A stretch of DNA of 64,000 bases from DASUVM01 sp036378955 (GCA_036378955.1 DASUVM010000005.1:1-64000); one strand, 5' to 3'. Shown: positions 1 through 7,525, counted from the stretch's first letter. Made by a program: numbers and translations. The notes: generated from the sequence alone by a model not told the origin.

Positions 1-750
1 TGGGAACGAAGTGACCAGGAGCAAGTGTTCCTTGAGGTAGTCAAAGACGCATTCAATTTTTGGTCTGGCATGGAGTAGGGTGAGTTGCCACGTGGCAAGA
101 ACTTGTTTCTTTTGTTGTGGGTGTGGTGGCGACAGAATGAAACAACCATGCTCCCGCCACATCTTCCTGCGCATGACACTGGCGGTGTAACCGCCGTCGC
201 CAACGGCGACCATGGTAGTGTCATTCACGAGGCGTGGTATCTGTTGGCCGTCGTTCTCGTTGGCTGGCGTAAAGTAAACGGCTGCCAAATGTCCTGCGGG
301 ATTGCAAGCAGCGTGAAGCTTAAACCCATACCACCAGCCTTGGTGGTTCTTGCCGAAACTGGCGATTGCCTTGGCTACCCTGTGCCGGTCAGCTCTAACG
401 AGCCGACAGACTGGCAGCATGGTTGAGTCCATGAAGCGGAGCGGAGCTCCGCTATCCAGGGTCTGCTCCAAGAGCCAGCACATGGCCGGCAGGGCTTTGT
501 GGCAGTGCTCCACAAACTTCGAGTAGCCTGGTAACTTGAAGTCGTCACTGTGGTTGGTCTGTGCCCAACGCCAAACATTCTTGAGCAATTTCTGAGGTGC
601 TGTCAGGCTACAGAACAGCAGGATGGTGACGGTTTCACTGGTGGTAAGCTTAGGGTGCCTGCCACCCTTTGGGCTGGGTAGTTGTTTGGGCAGACTGTCA
701 TCTACCCAAACAAACATATCTACGATATGCTCTCTGTGTAACGCTTGCAT
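1..750 (-). CDS. IS982-family-like transposase, 3' end outside window
   Basis: Translating the minus strand from the ATG at 750 gives an uninterrupted frame of 250 codons running off the window edge. It contains a DDE-type catalytic core: FMDSTMLPVC (first Asp), VAVGDGGYTA (second Asp) and KIECVFDYLKEH (Glu). The GWWYGFKLH and TPANENDG stretches are typical of the IS982 family. The gene would cut and paste its own element. The N-terminus is intact and no frameshift is seen, so it may be active. GC is higher than in the neighbouring intergenic DNA. Family assignment is from motifs only; IS4/IS5 relatives share some of them. Confidence 0.85.
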   Translation of the reverse strand, partial: MQALHREHIVDMFVWVDDSLPKQLPSPKGGRHPKLTTSETVTILLFCSLTAPQKLLKNVWRWAQTNHSDDFKLPGYSKFVEHCHKALPAMCWLLEQTLDSGAPLRFMDSTMLPVCRLVRADRHRVAKAIASFGKNHQGWWYGFKLHAACNPAGHLAAVYFTPANENDGQQIPRLVNDTTMVAVGDGGYTASVMRRKMWREHGCFILSPPHPQQKKQVLATWQLTLLHARPKIECVFDYLKEHLLLVTSFP

Positions 751-830
751 GTTTGTTTTCCTGTTTAGTTTTGTCACCAAACAGTATACAGAGGTGCGGC
801 GTTACTTTTTAGTTTCGGGATTCAGGTTTT
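1..830 (-). mobile_element. Insertion sequence (IS982-like), partial
   Basis: The transposase frame occupies 1-750. A short AT-rich leader with promoter-like boxes lies at 751-830. The outer end near 828 is a guess: reading inward on the minus strand from there gives ACCTGAATCCCG, which could be a terminal inverted repeat, but the partner end lies outside the window and no target duplication can be checked. Confidence 0.5.
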
Positions 831-874
831 TTTAATGTAGAGTAAATAAGTAAACCCTGACCACCAAAAGGCAA

Positions 875-894
875 AAAGGCGCCGAAGCGCCTTT
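875..894 (-). terminator. Hairpin terminator after the 897-1565 gene
   Basis: AAAGGCGC pairs with GCGCCTTT around a CGAA loop (875-894). On the minus strand it is followed by five Ts. It sits directly after the stop codon of the minus-strand gene ending at 897. Confidence 0.75.
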
Positions 895-896
895 GC

Positions 897-1565
897 TCAC
901 CTCCTTCTCTTTCTTTTGGGCTGACGTGCTTGTCGCTTGTTGCGACGTTGCTTCTGATCTTCACGCTTCTTGGCTTTTTCGAGCACAGCTTCAGCTGCGT
1001 CTATCTCGTCAAGAAACAGCTTGTCACGCTGTATTTGGCGCCGCCAAAGATGCAAAATAACCAAACCAACAACGAGTGCGAGAACGTAACAGAGCACGTC
1101 CCACCACTCAAAGTGCCCCACTCCCATAGCCTTCAACTGCTTTTCAGCACGGCCCCTTCCGTGCATGTAGCCTGCGGCAAGCTCGTATATCATGGCCAGG
1201 CAAAAACCGATAATTAGCGTTGTTCGATAATAACCCAGTTTCAAGTACCAACGCTTATCCCAGTCTAGCTTTTCGTAGTACGAGCTCTTCACCTCAGACC
1301 ACCACATGGGCCGAAAGAAGACATAACCAGCCATAAAAGGTGCACCGAAGTCTGAAAGGTAAAACCTCAACGGCGCTGGGCCAATAACTGTATACTTAAA
1401 ACCAAGGCCTAATATGTATATTCCCGTTCCTAGCATAAAGAGCGGGCCGTAATGAGAGACCTCGTGGCGCACAAGCTTGTAGATTTGGCGCAAGCACCAC
1501 ACACTGCCCACAAGCAGCGCAAAACAGCCAACTAAAAGCGTTAGGCCTTCACCCGCCGGATCCAT
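897..1565 (-). CDS. Polytopic membrane protein of unknown function, basic C-tail
   Basis: A 222-residue protein when started at the ATG at 1565, which has an AGGGG site about 7 nt upstream; a longer frame to 1658 lacks this signal. Four or so hydrophobic segments are visible (near LTLLVGCFALLVGSVW, GPLFMLGTGIYILGL, TTLIIGFCLAMIY and VLCYVLALVVGLVIL). The last ~45 residues are highly charged and end in a run of Lys/Arg, so this tail is probably cytoplasmic and could bind nucleic acid or phospholipid. No family recognised. Confidence 0.7.
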   Translation of the reverse strand: MDPAGEGLTLLVGCFALLVGSVWCLRQIYKLVRHEVSHYGPLFMLGTGIYILGLGFKYTVIGPAPLRFYLSDFGAPFMAGYVFFRPMWWSEVKSSYYEKLDWDKRWYLKLGYYRTTLIIGFCLAMIYELAAGYMHGRGRAEKQLKAMGVGHFEWWDVLCYVLALVVGLVILHLWRRQIQRDKLFLDEIDAAEAVLEKAKKREDQKQRRNKRQARQPKRKRRR

Positions 1566-1721
1566 AAAACATGCCCCTTCAAGCCCGAAAACAGATAGGT
1601 GAACTTGGCTATAGTGGCACTTAGTAGAGCTTAAGTCAACATGCGCCCTAGCAATCATTCTAATAATGTGCTATAAGAAGGTGGGTTTCGCCGAGAAAAA
1701 TGTGTGCCGAAGGAGCAAACT

Positions 1722-2320
1722 ATGCCCAGCCCGTTCACCGAGGCCACCCTCGAAGGATGGCCGCAGACGTTCGAGGAATTCGTCTTCGCCGCTGCCCAGC
1801 TGCTTGCGTATTCCGATCACCCGTTAGAGGAGATCGCGCCAAACGACCACTACCGGCAGGAGCTCGAACAAGCCTGGCAGCGACTCACGATGCTCGAACA
1901 GCTCAACGATGACGCCTGGAACGACCGGGCGACATTGTCTACGAACAAGGGCTGCAGAGGCATAAGGCCCAACTTCAGGACATTGCCGAGAAACGGCCAA
2001 GAGTTGAGGCGCGCATAGCCGAGGTTCAAGCCTGGCAACCGCCCACTCCCGGGCATGAAACTCTCAAAGCTACCATGATGAACCAGCTGCAGATGACGCT
2101 CGAGTACGACTGCGATGTCTCGCACCTCACCGAGCCTACCCGCATTACCGGGCAAGAGCTCAAACAGCAAGAGCTCGCCGCTGCCCGGCGCAACATCAAC
2201 CACTGCAGAGAACAATATCTGGAGGATATCAAGTTCGTCAAACAGCGTAAGGCCTGGGTGAAGGCACTGCGCGAAAGTCTCGCGCCACCCACGCCGACGA
2301 CGCCCGAACAAACCGAGTAG
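1722..2320 (+). pseudogene. Unknown gene split by a -1 frameshift
   Basis: The frame starting at ATG 1722 (AAGGAG site at 1710-1715, 6 nt spacing) reads sensibly through EQLNDDAWNDR near 1925. The same style of protein, rich in Gln/Glu helices, continues in the next frame from about 1925 (PGDIVYEQGLQRHKAQLQ) to the stop at 2320. No ATG lies in the second frame until 2075. A single missing base near 1925 would join both parts into a ~200-residue, mainly helical, probably coiled-coil protein. No canonical slippery heptamer is present, so a real mutation or a sequencing error is more likely than programmed shifting. No family recognised. Confidence 0.65.
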
Positions 2321-2345
2321 CTCCTTAGAGAAACTACTCGTCTAA

Positions 2346-2432
2346 AGAAGGAGAATGAAGGCGACGGGTCGGCGAGGGAGGGTGCTCACATAAAACAGTA
2401 ACCCCCTCGCCACCGTTCGTCCCCCTCCTTCT
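2346..2432. repeat. Long imperfect palindrome
   Basis: Outer arms AGAAGGAG (2346-2353) and CTCCTTCT (2425-2432), inner arms GGCGAGGG (2371-2378) and CCCTCGCC (2404-2411), with partial pairing between. It follows the broken gene ending at 2320 and could act as its transcription end, but it lacks a T-run. Confidence 0.55.
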
Positions 2433-2540
2433 ACCACTGTCTATGAGTGCAACTCATACTGATGAGCTCAAAAGAGCGAAACAGCGGCAATAGAAGTCAT
2501 CACTAAAAAGTCTATAAGGCCACCGGTTCAACCAACTTTT

Positions 2541-2580
2541 ACCATGTAAAAACCCCACACAAAGTGGGGTCTTTACATGG
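2541..2580 (-). terminator. Terminator of tRNA-Met
   Basis: Nested inverted repeat: ACCCCAC/GTGGGGT around ACAAA, extended by outer arms TACCATGTAAA and TTTACATGGTA. It begins at the 3' CCA of the minus-strand tRNA, and the inner hairpin is followed on that strand by TTTTT. Confidence 0.75.
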
Positions 2581-2654
2581 TAGCACCGACTGGGCTTGAA
2601 CCAGTGACCTTAGGCTTATGAGTCCTACGCTCTAACCAGCTGAGCTACGGTGCC
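2578..2654 (-). tRNA. tRNA-Met (CAT), elongator
   Basis: Cloverleaf on the minus strand with acceptor GGCACCG, D arm GCTCAGCTGGTTAGAGC, anticodon loop CTCATAA, T arm CTGGTTCAAGCCCAG and an encoded CCA end. Of three CAT tRNAs in this window, this one most resembles the bacterial elongator Met type (GTAGCTCAG...GGTTAGAGC). Its last acceptor pair is G-U. Confidence 0.9.
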
Positions 2655-2820
2655 GTGTTATTAAACAAACTTTGTTGCTTAATTGTTATTAGAGTGCCCA
2701 ATAACAGCGGTGATTATAGCAGAAATACCGGGTTTGTGCCAGCAATACCCTGCAACTTCTTTGACATTTTGGCGGCATAAGCGCTATGATAGTTATAAGA
2801 AATCATCTTAAAAAATAAAC

Positions 2821-3525
2821 ATGTTTGCATTTAATGACACCAACACCTATCTCGTTTACTTAATTGCCTTGGCGGGGCTCCTTCACGCATGCTTGCAGCT
2901 GCCATCGGCCTCACTATTACATATGCTTACCAGCACTATGGGCCGCAACGATTACTACAAGGCCGTGCGCCTCACAGTTGCCATGGCCCTCGGTGTCGCC
3001 CTTACCACGGGCGTGCTTTTAATGCTCTTTTCGTTGCTGGCCAGCCTTCCCTACACACTTTATAGTCATCTTATAAGTGGCAGCCTGGTTGTGTTCTCGG
3101 GCCTGTTTGTTATGCTACGCTATTTTCGTAACGACCAAGCCGCTGGGCTGTGGGTGCCACGTACCCGCATTCGTTGGTTGCATAAAAAAATCGAATCAAT
3201 TGGCAATGTTCCAAGTGCCTTTGGGCTTGGCATTGTAACAATTCTTACCGAGCTTGTCGTCTCGTTTCCCCTTCTGCTTGCCGCCGGCAGCCTCCTCACC
3301 TACCAAGAAGCAACCGTGGTTGCTACAGGTTTCTTAGCCTACGTTGGGTTGGCCACCTTGCCTGTACTTGTTTTTGGCATAAGTGTGGCCTGCGGCATCA
3401 GCCCTGCCCGCCTGCAACGTTGGCGTAGCGATGGCAAGCACTTTTGGCAGTTCTTCATTGGCCTCGCCATGATCTGTTATGGCCTATATATTGCCAGCGA
3501 GCAATTTATAGGAAACGGTATATGA
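2821..3525 (+). CDS. Six-TM membrane protein, unknown
   Basis: 234 residues with about six hydrophobic helices. The first helix holds HACLQLPSAS and a later one VACGIS, a spacing reminiscent of CcdA/DsbD-type or LysE-fold transporters, yet the CcdA proline-flanked cysteine motif is not clear. It overlaps the next gene by ATGA and is two genes upstream of a disulfide-reductase-like flavoprotein, so a role in thiol or small-molecule transport is possible but unproven. No Shine-Dalgarno precedes the ATG; a TATGAT box lies about 30 nt upstream. Confidence 0.65.
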   Translation: MFAFNDTNTYLVYLIALAGLLHACLQLPSASLLHMLTSTMGRNDYYKAVRLTVAMALGVALTTGVLLMLFSLLASLPYTLYSHLISGSLVVFSGLFVMLRYFRNDQAAGLWVPRTRIRWLHKKIESIGNVPSAFGLGIVTILTELVVSFPLLLAAGSLLTYQEATVVATGFLAYVGLATLPVLVFGISVACGISPARLQRWRSDGKHFWQFFIGLAMICYGLYIASEQFIGNGI

Positions 3526-3803
3526 ATGAAGGAACAACCATAGTGAAACGGCTGCCCGGCTACAGTGAACCTTATAACGAGCAAAAACTCTTTGCTAGCA
3601 TCTATGCTAGCTGCCTAAGCGTTCGTACGCCAATTGGTTCGGCTGAAATGATAGCCCAAAAAGTCTGCCGCGCCCTTACCCCTTGGCTTGCTAAAAAACC
3701 CGAGATAACTTCAGCCGACATTCGCCGCAAAACCAGCGAACACTTGGCTGCGTATCACCCTGAGGCAGCATATATATACAAAAATCACCGAATGATGTTA
3801 TAG
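3522..3803 (+). CDS. Stand-alone ATP-cone domain protein
   Basis: 93 residues. The sequence from IVKRLPGYSEPYNEQKLFAS to the C-terminal AAYHPEAAYIYKNHR matches the ATP-cone fold found in NrdR and at the N-terminus of ribonucleotide reductases, where it binds ATP/dATP. Here it lacks both the NrdR zinc ribbon and any reductase domain. ATG at 3522 overlaps the upstream stop (ATGA) and the gene ends 8 nt before the flavoprotein start, so it is translationally coupled in the middle of a three-gene operon. Likely a nucleotide sensor; the partner is unknown. Confidence 0.75.
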   Translation: MNEGTTIVKRLPGYSEPYNEQKLFASIYASCLSVRTPIGSAEMIAQKVCRALTPWLAKKPEITSADIRRKTSEHLAAYHPEAAYIYKNHRMML

Positions 3804-3811
3804 GAGGCTCC

Positions 3812-5185
3812 ATGCCAAAACAAAAATTCGATTACGATCTTATTGTCATCGGTGCTGGTGCCGGCGGCAGTGTGGCCGCAACTATTGCGAATAATGCCGG
3901 TAAACGCGTCGCTATGATTGAGGCGGGACGAATGGGTGGCGAGTGCCCAAACTGGGGCTGCATTCCAACAAAAGCAATGATTTATGCCGCTAACATCTAT
4001 GCAGATGCCAAACACGCCAGCGAATTCGGCCTGCGCACCGCCATGATCGGCTATAACTACCCCAGCATCAAAGCCTGGAAGGATAAAGTTGTGCGCCGCA
4101 CCGGTGCTGCCCAAGGCAAGCAATATTACGAATCGCTCGGTATCGATGTTATTAAGGGCGAGGCGCATTTTTTAAGCCCCTACGAGGTAACGGTGAATCG
4201 TCGCCACTATACCGCTGCTAATTTCATTATTGCAAGTGGCTCAAAAACCACTATTCCACCAATCGACGGCTTGGCTGATGTGCCCTACATTACCAACCGT
4301 GAAGCTTTGGAGCTTAATCGCCCACCAAAATCTACTTTTATCGTTGGTGGTGGTGCCATTGGCTGCGAATTTGCCCAACTGTTCGCAACCTTCGGTAGCA
4401 AAGTACACATTGCCGAAATTGCGCCGCGTATTTTGCCTAATGAAGACGAAGAAACCAGCAAGCTACTGACCGAAATTTTCACCAAACAAAATGGCATGAG
4501 CATACACACCAACGCCAAAGTGCTTTCAGTTGAAAAAGAAGGCGTTGCCAAGCGAGTAACATATCGCATTGGTGACGATACTCGCTCAGTGCGGGTTGAT
4601 GAGCTTATGATTGCCACTGGCAAAGAAGCCATTGTTGATTTTGGGCTTGAAAACGCCGGAATAAGCTATTCTCGCCAGGGCATTACCGTGAACGAACACC
4701 TGCAAACCAATGTCAGCCATATATATGCCGCTGGTGATGTTATCGGGCACTTTATGTTCACCCATATGTCAATTTATCAGGGCAGGTTAGCTGCGCATAA
4801 TGTGCTGCACCCTCGCAAAATGCTCTCGGCCGATTATCGTGCCGTTCCGCATGTTATTTTTCTGCAACCTGAAGTTGCCGCAGTTGGCATGCTTGAAGAC
4901 GAGTGCTTAAAACGCGCCATGGAATACAAAAAAGCTACCGCACCCATCAGCATTATTAGCCGAGCGAATGTTAATGATATCAACAATGGGTTTGTAAAGG
5001 TCATTACCAATCAGCACGGTATTTTGATTGGGGCAACAGTTGTAGCACCGCATGCCGGCGAGATTATTCACGAGCTAACGCTTGCCGTTCAGCTTGGCGT
5101 GTCGGCCAGTGAAGTTGCCAGCACCATTCACGCCTTTCCTACCTGGAGTGAGGCCGTGCGGGTAGCATGTGCAAAAATTAAATAA
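3812..5185 (+). CDS. FAD-dependent pyridine nucleotide-disulfide oxidoreductase (Lpd/MerA superfamily)
   Basis: 457 residues with the FAD-binding VIGAGAGGS near 13-20, the redox pair in GGECPNWGCIPTK (C45, C50), the NAD(P) site VGGGAIGCEFAQLF, and the second FAD motif IYAAGDVIG. The C-terminal interface motif reads IHAFPTWSEAV: the acid-base histidine of dihydrolipoamide dehydrogenase (HAHPT) is a phenylalanine here, and the vicinal C-terminal cysteines of mercuric reductase are absent. It therefore reduces a disulfide or another acceptor using NAD(P)H, but the substrate cannot be named. A good GGAGG site precedes the ATG. Last gene of an operon with an ATP-cone protein and a membrane protein. 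Confidence 0.85.
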   Translation: MPKQKFDYDLIVIGAGAGGSVAATIANNAGKRVAMIEAGRMGGECPNWGCIPTKAMIYAANIYADAKHASEFGLRTAMIGYNYPSIKAWKDKVVRRTGAAQGKQYYESLGIDVIKGEAHFLSPYEVTVNRRHYTAANFIIASGSKTTIPPIDGLADVPYITNREALELNRPPKSTFIVGGGAIGCEFAQLFATFGSKVHIAEIAPRILPNEDEETSKLLTEIFTKQNGMSIHTNAKVLSVEKEGVAKRVTYRIGDDTRSVRVDELMIATGKEAIVDFGLENAGISYSRQGITVNEHLQTNVSHIYAAGDVIGHFMFTHMSIYQGRLAAHNVLHPRKMLSADYRAVPHVIFLQPEVAAVGMLEDECLKRAMEYKKATAPISIISRANVNDINNGFVKVITNQHGILIGATVVAPHAGEIIHELTLAVQLGVSASEVASTIHAFPTWSEAVRVACAKIK

Positions 5186-5202
5186 CAAAGAAATAGCCAA
5201 CC

Positions 5203-5232
5203 AAAAAGCTCGCCAAAAAAGACGAACTTTTT
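5203..5232. terminator. Bidirectional terminator between the flavoprotein and RRM genes
   Basis: AAAAAG-C-TCG pairs with CGA-A-CTTTTT, giving a hairpin with A and T flanks on both strands, located between the convergent stops at 5185 and 5252. Confidence 0.6.
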
Positions 5233-5251
5233 GATACTTACTAGCTAAGGG

Positions 5252-5563
5252 CTAGTAACGTTGACGAAAGCTTCCGCCTCCGCCGTTTCCACCACCGCCA
5301 AAGTCGCGGCGTGAACGTTCTTCACGTGGACGAGCCTCGTTCACAACAATCTTACGGCCTTCGATCTCACTGTTGTTCAGCGCCTCGATAGCAGCGTTAG
5401 CTTCGTCGTCGCTTTCGAACTCTACGAATCCGAAACCACGCGAGTTGCCAGTGTCTCGGTTGGTCATAACCTTGGCCGAGGCGACGGTGCCGTGTGACGC
5501 AAACATCTGCTGCAAATCATCATCAGTTGTTGAGAAGGGCAAATTACCTACAAATAGTTTCAC
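5252..5563 (-). CDS. Single-RRM RNA-binding protein, Gly-rich tail
   Basis: 103 residues: one RNA recognition motif with RNP2 LFVGNL (3-8) and RNP1 RGFGFVEF (42-49), followed by an Arg/Gly-rich tail (FGGGGNGGGGSF). This is the layout of the bacterial Rbp family known from cyanobacteria, which bind U-rich RNA and are often cold-induced. Translation begins at GTG (5563) after an AT-rich stretch with no Shine-Dalgarno. The leader carries a strong hairpin (5589-5615), so post-transcriptional control is plausible. Confidence 0.92.
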   Translation of the reverse strand: MKLFVGNLPFSTTDDDLQQMFASHGTVASAKVMTNRDTGNSRGFGFVEFESDDEANAAIEALNNSEIEGRKIVVNEARPREERSRRDFGGGGNGGGGSFRQRY

Positions 5564-5588
5564 TTAAAAAAATACCGTTTAAATTTCC

Positions 5589-5615
5589 AAACAAGTCGAC
5601 CGCCCCGACTTGTTT
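5589..5615 (-). promoter_or_regulatory. Hairpin in the 5' leader of the RRM gene
   Basis: Perfect 10-bp arms AAACAAGTCG and CGACTTGTTT with a 7-nt loop, 26 nt before the GTG. A TATAAT box on the minus strand at 5656-5661 would start an ~85-nt leader that contains it. It has no strong T-run, so it looks more like a control element or protein-binding site than a terminator. Confidence 0.55.
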
Positions 5616-5661
5616 TCTAAAGTAAAGTCCACAAACCAAAGCCTTGTCGACCTTCATTATA

Positions 5662-5924
5662 GCCTACTTTCAGATTACAAGAAGGCGTGAAATGAACAGA
5701 TTTAATAGTTTTGCAATGCACTAACAGAGGTAAACAGTAAGCAAACATTAAATATAAAATGTGTTGTAATTAGTAAAACTGTTGTTTAAAAGTCTTCAAG
5801 AATCTCTATTTCTATGCCTTAAGCCCTCATTAGCAGCTCAAAAATCAGTAAAATTCTACATTTAAGCACTGAAAACACTTTTGCCAACAAGCTATTAATG
5901 CTACACTTCTTTTGCTCATTAGTC
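5662..5924. other. AT-rich intergenic stretch without genes
   Basis: Strongly AT-rich DNA between the RRM promoter and the structured RNA candidate. No open frame, tRNA or clear repeat was seen; a weak AACAGT...ACTGTT inverted pair near 5735-5785 is the only structure. No DnaA-box cluster was noticed. Confidence 0.5.
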
Positions 5925-6110
5925 TACTGAATAAGAAAGGCGAATGAGAACAGGTGATGCGCACCTGAAGTCACCGTAGCTTAACAATGCGCATCCTGAG
6001 AATATGGGGTTTCGTTTCTCGTGCGTACCCAGCCTGGGACGGGGTGTGCGACGTGAGCCGCGGTGCTGTCTGGTGGCGACTTCCTTCGGGTTGTCGTCAT
6101 CAGACATAAT
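5925..6110 (+). ncRNA. Candidate structured RNA of unknown class
   Basis: A GC-rich island inside AT-rich DNA, next to tRNA-fMet. On the plus strand 6068-6080 pairs with 6093-6105 as a continuous stem of 13 pairs including two G-U pairs, then a UU/UU loop and CC/GG closed by a UUCG tetraloop (6085-6088). The wobble pairs and the UUCG loop only work in plus-strand RNA. Further hairpins: CAGGTG/CACCTG near 5951-5967, and the alternative GATGCGCA/TGCGCATC pairing over 5955-5996. It does not show SRP, tmRNA, RNase P or 6S hallmarks. A 62-codon minus-strand frame overlaps it but looks like chance. Confidence 0.5.
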
Positions 6111-6179
6111 ACATAGTATCTAAGAGTAGGCTCATCTAAAAATGAAAAAAATTCCAGCCTTAAGCTGAAAATCTTTTCT

Positions 6180-6256
<77 letters not shown>

Positions 6257-6299
6257 TCGCACTCACTAGAGTACCATCTTAGCTATGTCTAGGCAAGGG

Positions 6300-6779
6300 T
6301 TAGCGCATTTCTTTTTTGTCACTAAACAAAAAATAAAACCACTGCTCAATATTCGATCGATCTTGCATTGCCGTGCGATATACCGGCTGTTCAGCTGGGA
6401 GTGGTGCTACGGTGGTAGCTAGTGGCAGAACAACCATTTTTTCACCCGGCAAGGCTTTGCCAAGTAACTTGCGAGCCTGCAAATCTAGGTATTCGTTTGT
6501 TTTATAATATTGATTTTGAAACTCAGCGGTCTCGTTTTCAAGCTGAAGCAGCGCCACTTCTTGCTTCAGACTATCTAATTCAACCTGACGCTGAAAATTC
6601 ATTTGAATCGCCACAACAGAGTTCGCTACCAGCCATACAACCACTGCCACAACAGCAATACCCACCGCGCCGCTCAAGCTCACGCGCCGCCACAACCGAA
6701 CAATTATGTGCCGAACTTTCTGGATCATATGTTTGTTTTTAATAAAACTTACTGGTTTTATTGTAATCTCTGGGGCCAT
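6300..6779 (-). CDS. FtsB/DivIC-like septum protein
   Basis: 159 residues (or 142 from the internal Met at 6728; neither start has a clear ribosome site). One N-terminal transmembrane helix (GAVGIAVVAVVVWLVANSVV) is followed by a short coiled coil (VELDSLKQEVALLQLENETAEFQ) and then YLDLQARKLLGKALPGEKMVVLP, the typical FtsB/DivIC endings where the R-x-LG-ALPGE motif closes the domain. Such proteins bridge FtsL and FtsQ in the divisome. It stands alone, about 45 nt downstream of tRNA-fMet. Confidence 0.8.
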   Translation of the reverse strand: MAPEITIKPVSFIKNKHMIQKVRHIIVRLWRRVSLSGAVGIAVVAVVVWLVANSVVAIQMNFQRQVELDSLKQEVALLQLENETAEFQNQYYKTNEYLDLQARKLLGKALPGEKMVVLPLATTVAPLPAEQPVYRTAMQDRSNIEQWFYFLFSDKKEMR

Positions 6780-6885
6780 ATTCTACAACAAATCTGTTAT
6801 ACTAATGGCGTCCTTTCAGGTTTGCAGGAGCAAGCTTAGAGTTCAAACAGCTCATTGTTTTGAATTTTAAAAGAGAAGACGACAA

Positions 6886-6962
6886 GGGGCTGTAGCTCAG
6901 AGGCCTAGAGCAGGCGGCTCATAACCACTTGGTCGCTGGTTCGAATCCAGCCAGCCCCACCA
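6886..6962 (+). tRNA. tRNA-Ile2 (CAT, lysidine type)
   Basis: GGGGCTG acceptor, CTCATAA anticodon loop, GGTCGCTGGTTCGAATCCAGC T region and encoded CCA. The run GAGCAGGCGG-CTCATAA and the following CTTGGTCGCTGG match the minor isoleucine tRNA whose C34 is changed to lysidine by TilS so that it reads AUA. One C-A mismatch is seen in the anticodon stem. tilS is not in this window. Confidence 0.85.
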
Positions 6963-7001
6963 AATAAAATGACCGATCTTATGATTGGTCATTTTATTTG
7001 G
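6960..7001 (+). terminator. Terminator after tRNA-Ile2
   Basis: Perfect 15-bp arms CCAAATAAAATGACC and GGTCATTTTATTTGG with a 12-nt loop, starting inside the tRNA CCA end. The second arm carries a T-rich stretch. Confidence 0.8.
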
Positions 7002-7393
7002 GTGAGGTTGGACCGTGTTAGCGGTCGAAGCTTTTTGTCGCAAAGTCGCTGGTTTCAACGTAGCGAACGCCAGAAAAGAAAACACCAGAGCGTTTAATTC
7101 TGTAGTAAGCAAAGGAGCGGCAGTAATAATCTAGCTAGGCCACTCACGCCCAAGCCCTTCGCTATTGATCGCAAGTTATAAAAGTATTATGATATATCAC
7201 TGTCGCCCCCTGCCGACATGTTTGTTGCCTTTATTGTGGCCAGCTTCAGATGGCCTGATAGGCAATACCGAGTAGTTAAACACTCAAGGAAGCAAAACCA
7301 GCTTATCGAGCTTAAGAAGCCTACACCGGAACCTCTATAGAGGGACTTTTAAGGGAATCGATACGCTGCCAGTGAGTAGAGAGAGTGATCGAC
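7002..7393. other. Intergenic stretch, no confident gene
   Basis: Holds only a 40-codon plus-strand frame at 7218-7340 (hydrophobic start, basic end) without a Shine-Dalgarno, and an imperfect hairpin TTGCC...GGCAA near 7225-7265. Nothing else is supportable. Confidence 0.4.
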
Positions 7394-7525
7394 ATGACCA
7401 CAAACGGCGATAACGAAAAGCTGGAAGATTATTCCAAAGATTGTCCACACACCAATAAGGTAGATATAGTGAGAGACGGTAAAAAGATCGGTGAGTCTTG
7501 CAACGGTTGCGGAAAAAAAATGTAA
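7394..7525 (+). CDS. 43-residue zinc-ribbon-like small protein
   Basis: A short frame starting at ATG 7394 with a purine-rich GAGAGAG stretch just upstream. The protein is polar and contains CPH near residue 17 and C-NGCG at its C-terminal end, so Cys/His ligands for one zinc ion are plausible. A strong terminator follows at 7616-7650. Codon use looks natural. Function unknown; the main risk is that it is a chance frame. Confidence 0.55.
   Translation: MTTNGDNEKLEDYSKDCPHTNKVDIVRDGKKIGESCNGCGKKM

Noticed and set aside
85..835. Plus-strand frames at 85-426 and 623-835
   Set aside because: They are antisense to the intact transposase frame, which has catalytic motifs.
5662..5924. AT-rich stretch as replication origin
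   Set aside because: No DnaA-box cluster, no dnaA/dnaN nearby.
5919..6107. 62-codon minus-strand frame
   Set aside because: Covers the structured RNA candidate, lacks a ribosome site and has an Arg/Pro-rich chance composition; the plus-strand RNA fold explains the sequence better.
5925..6110. SRP (4.5S) RNA assignment
   Set aside because: CGAAGGAAG on one strand looked similar, but the conserved SRP loop GUCAGG/AGCAG is absent and the stable fold is on the other strand.
6897..7112. 71-codon minus-strand frame over tRNA-Ile2
   Set aside because: Its tail WLDSNQRPSGYEPPALGL is the familiar false translation of a tRNA gene; no ribosome site.
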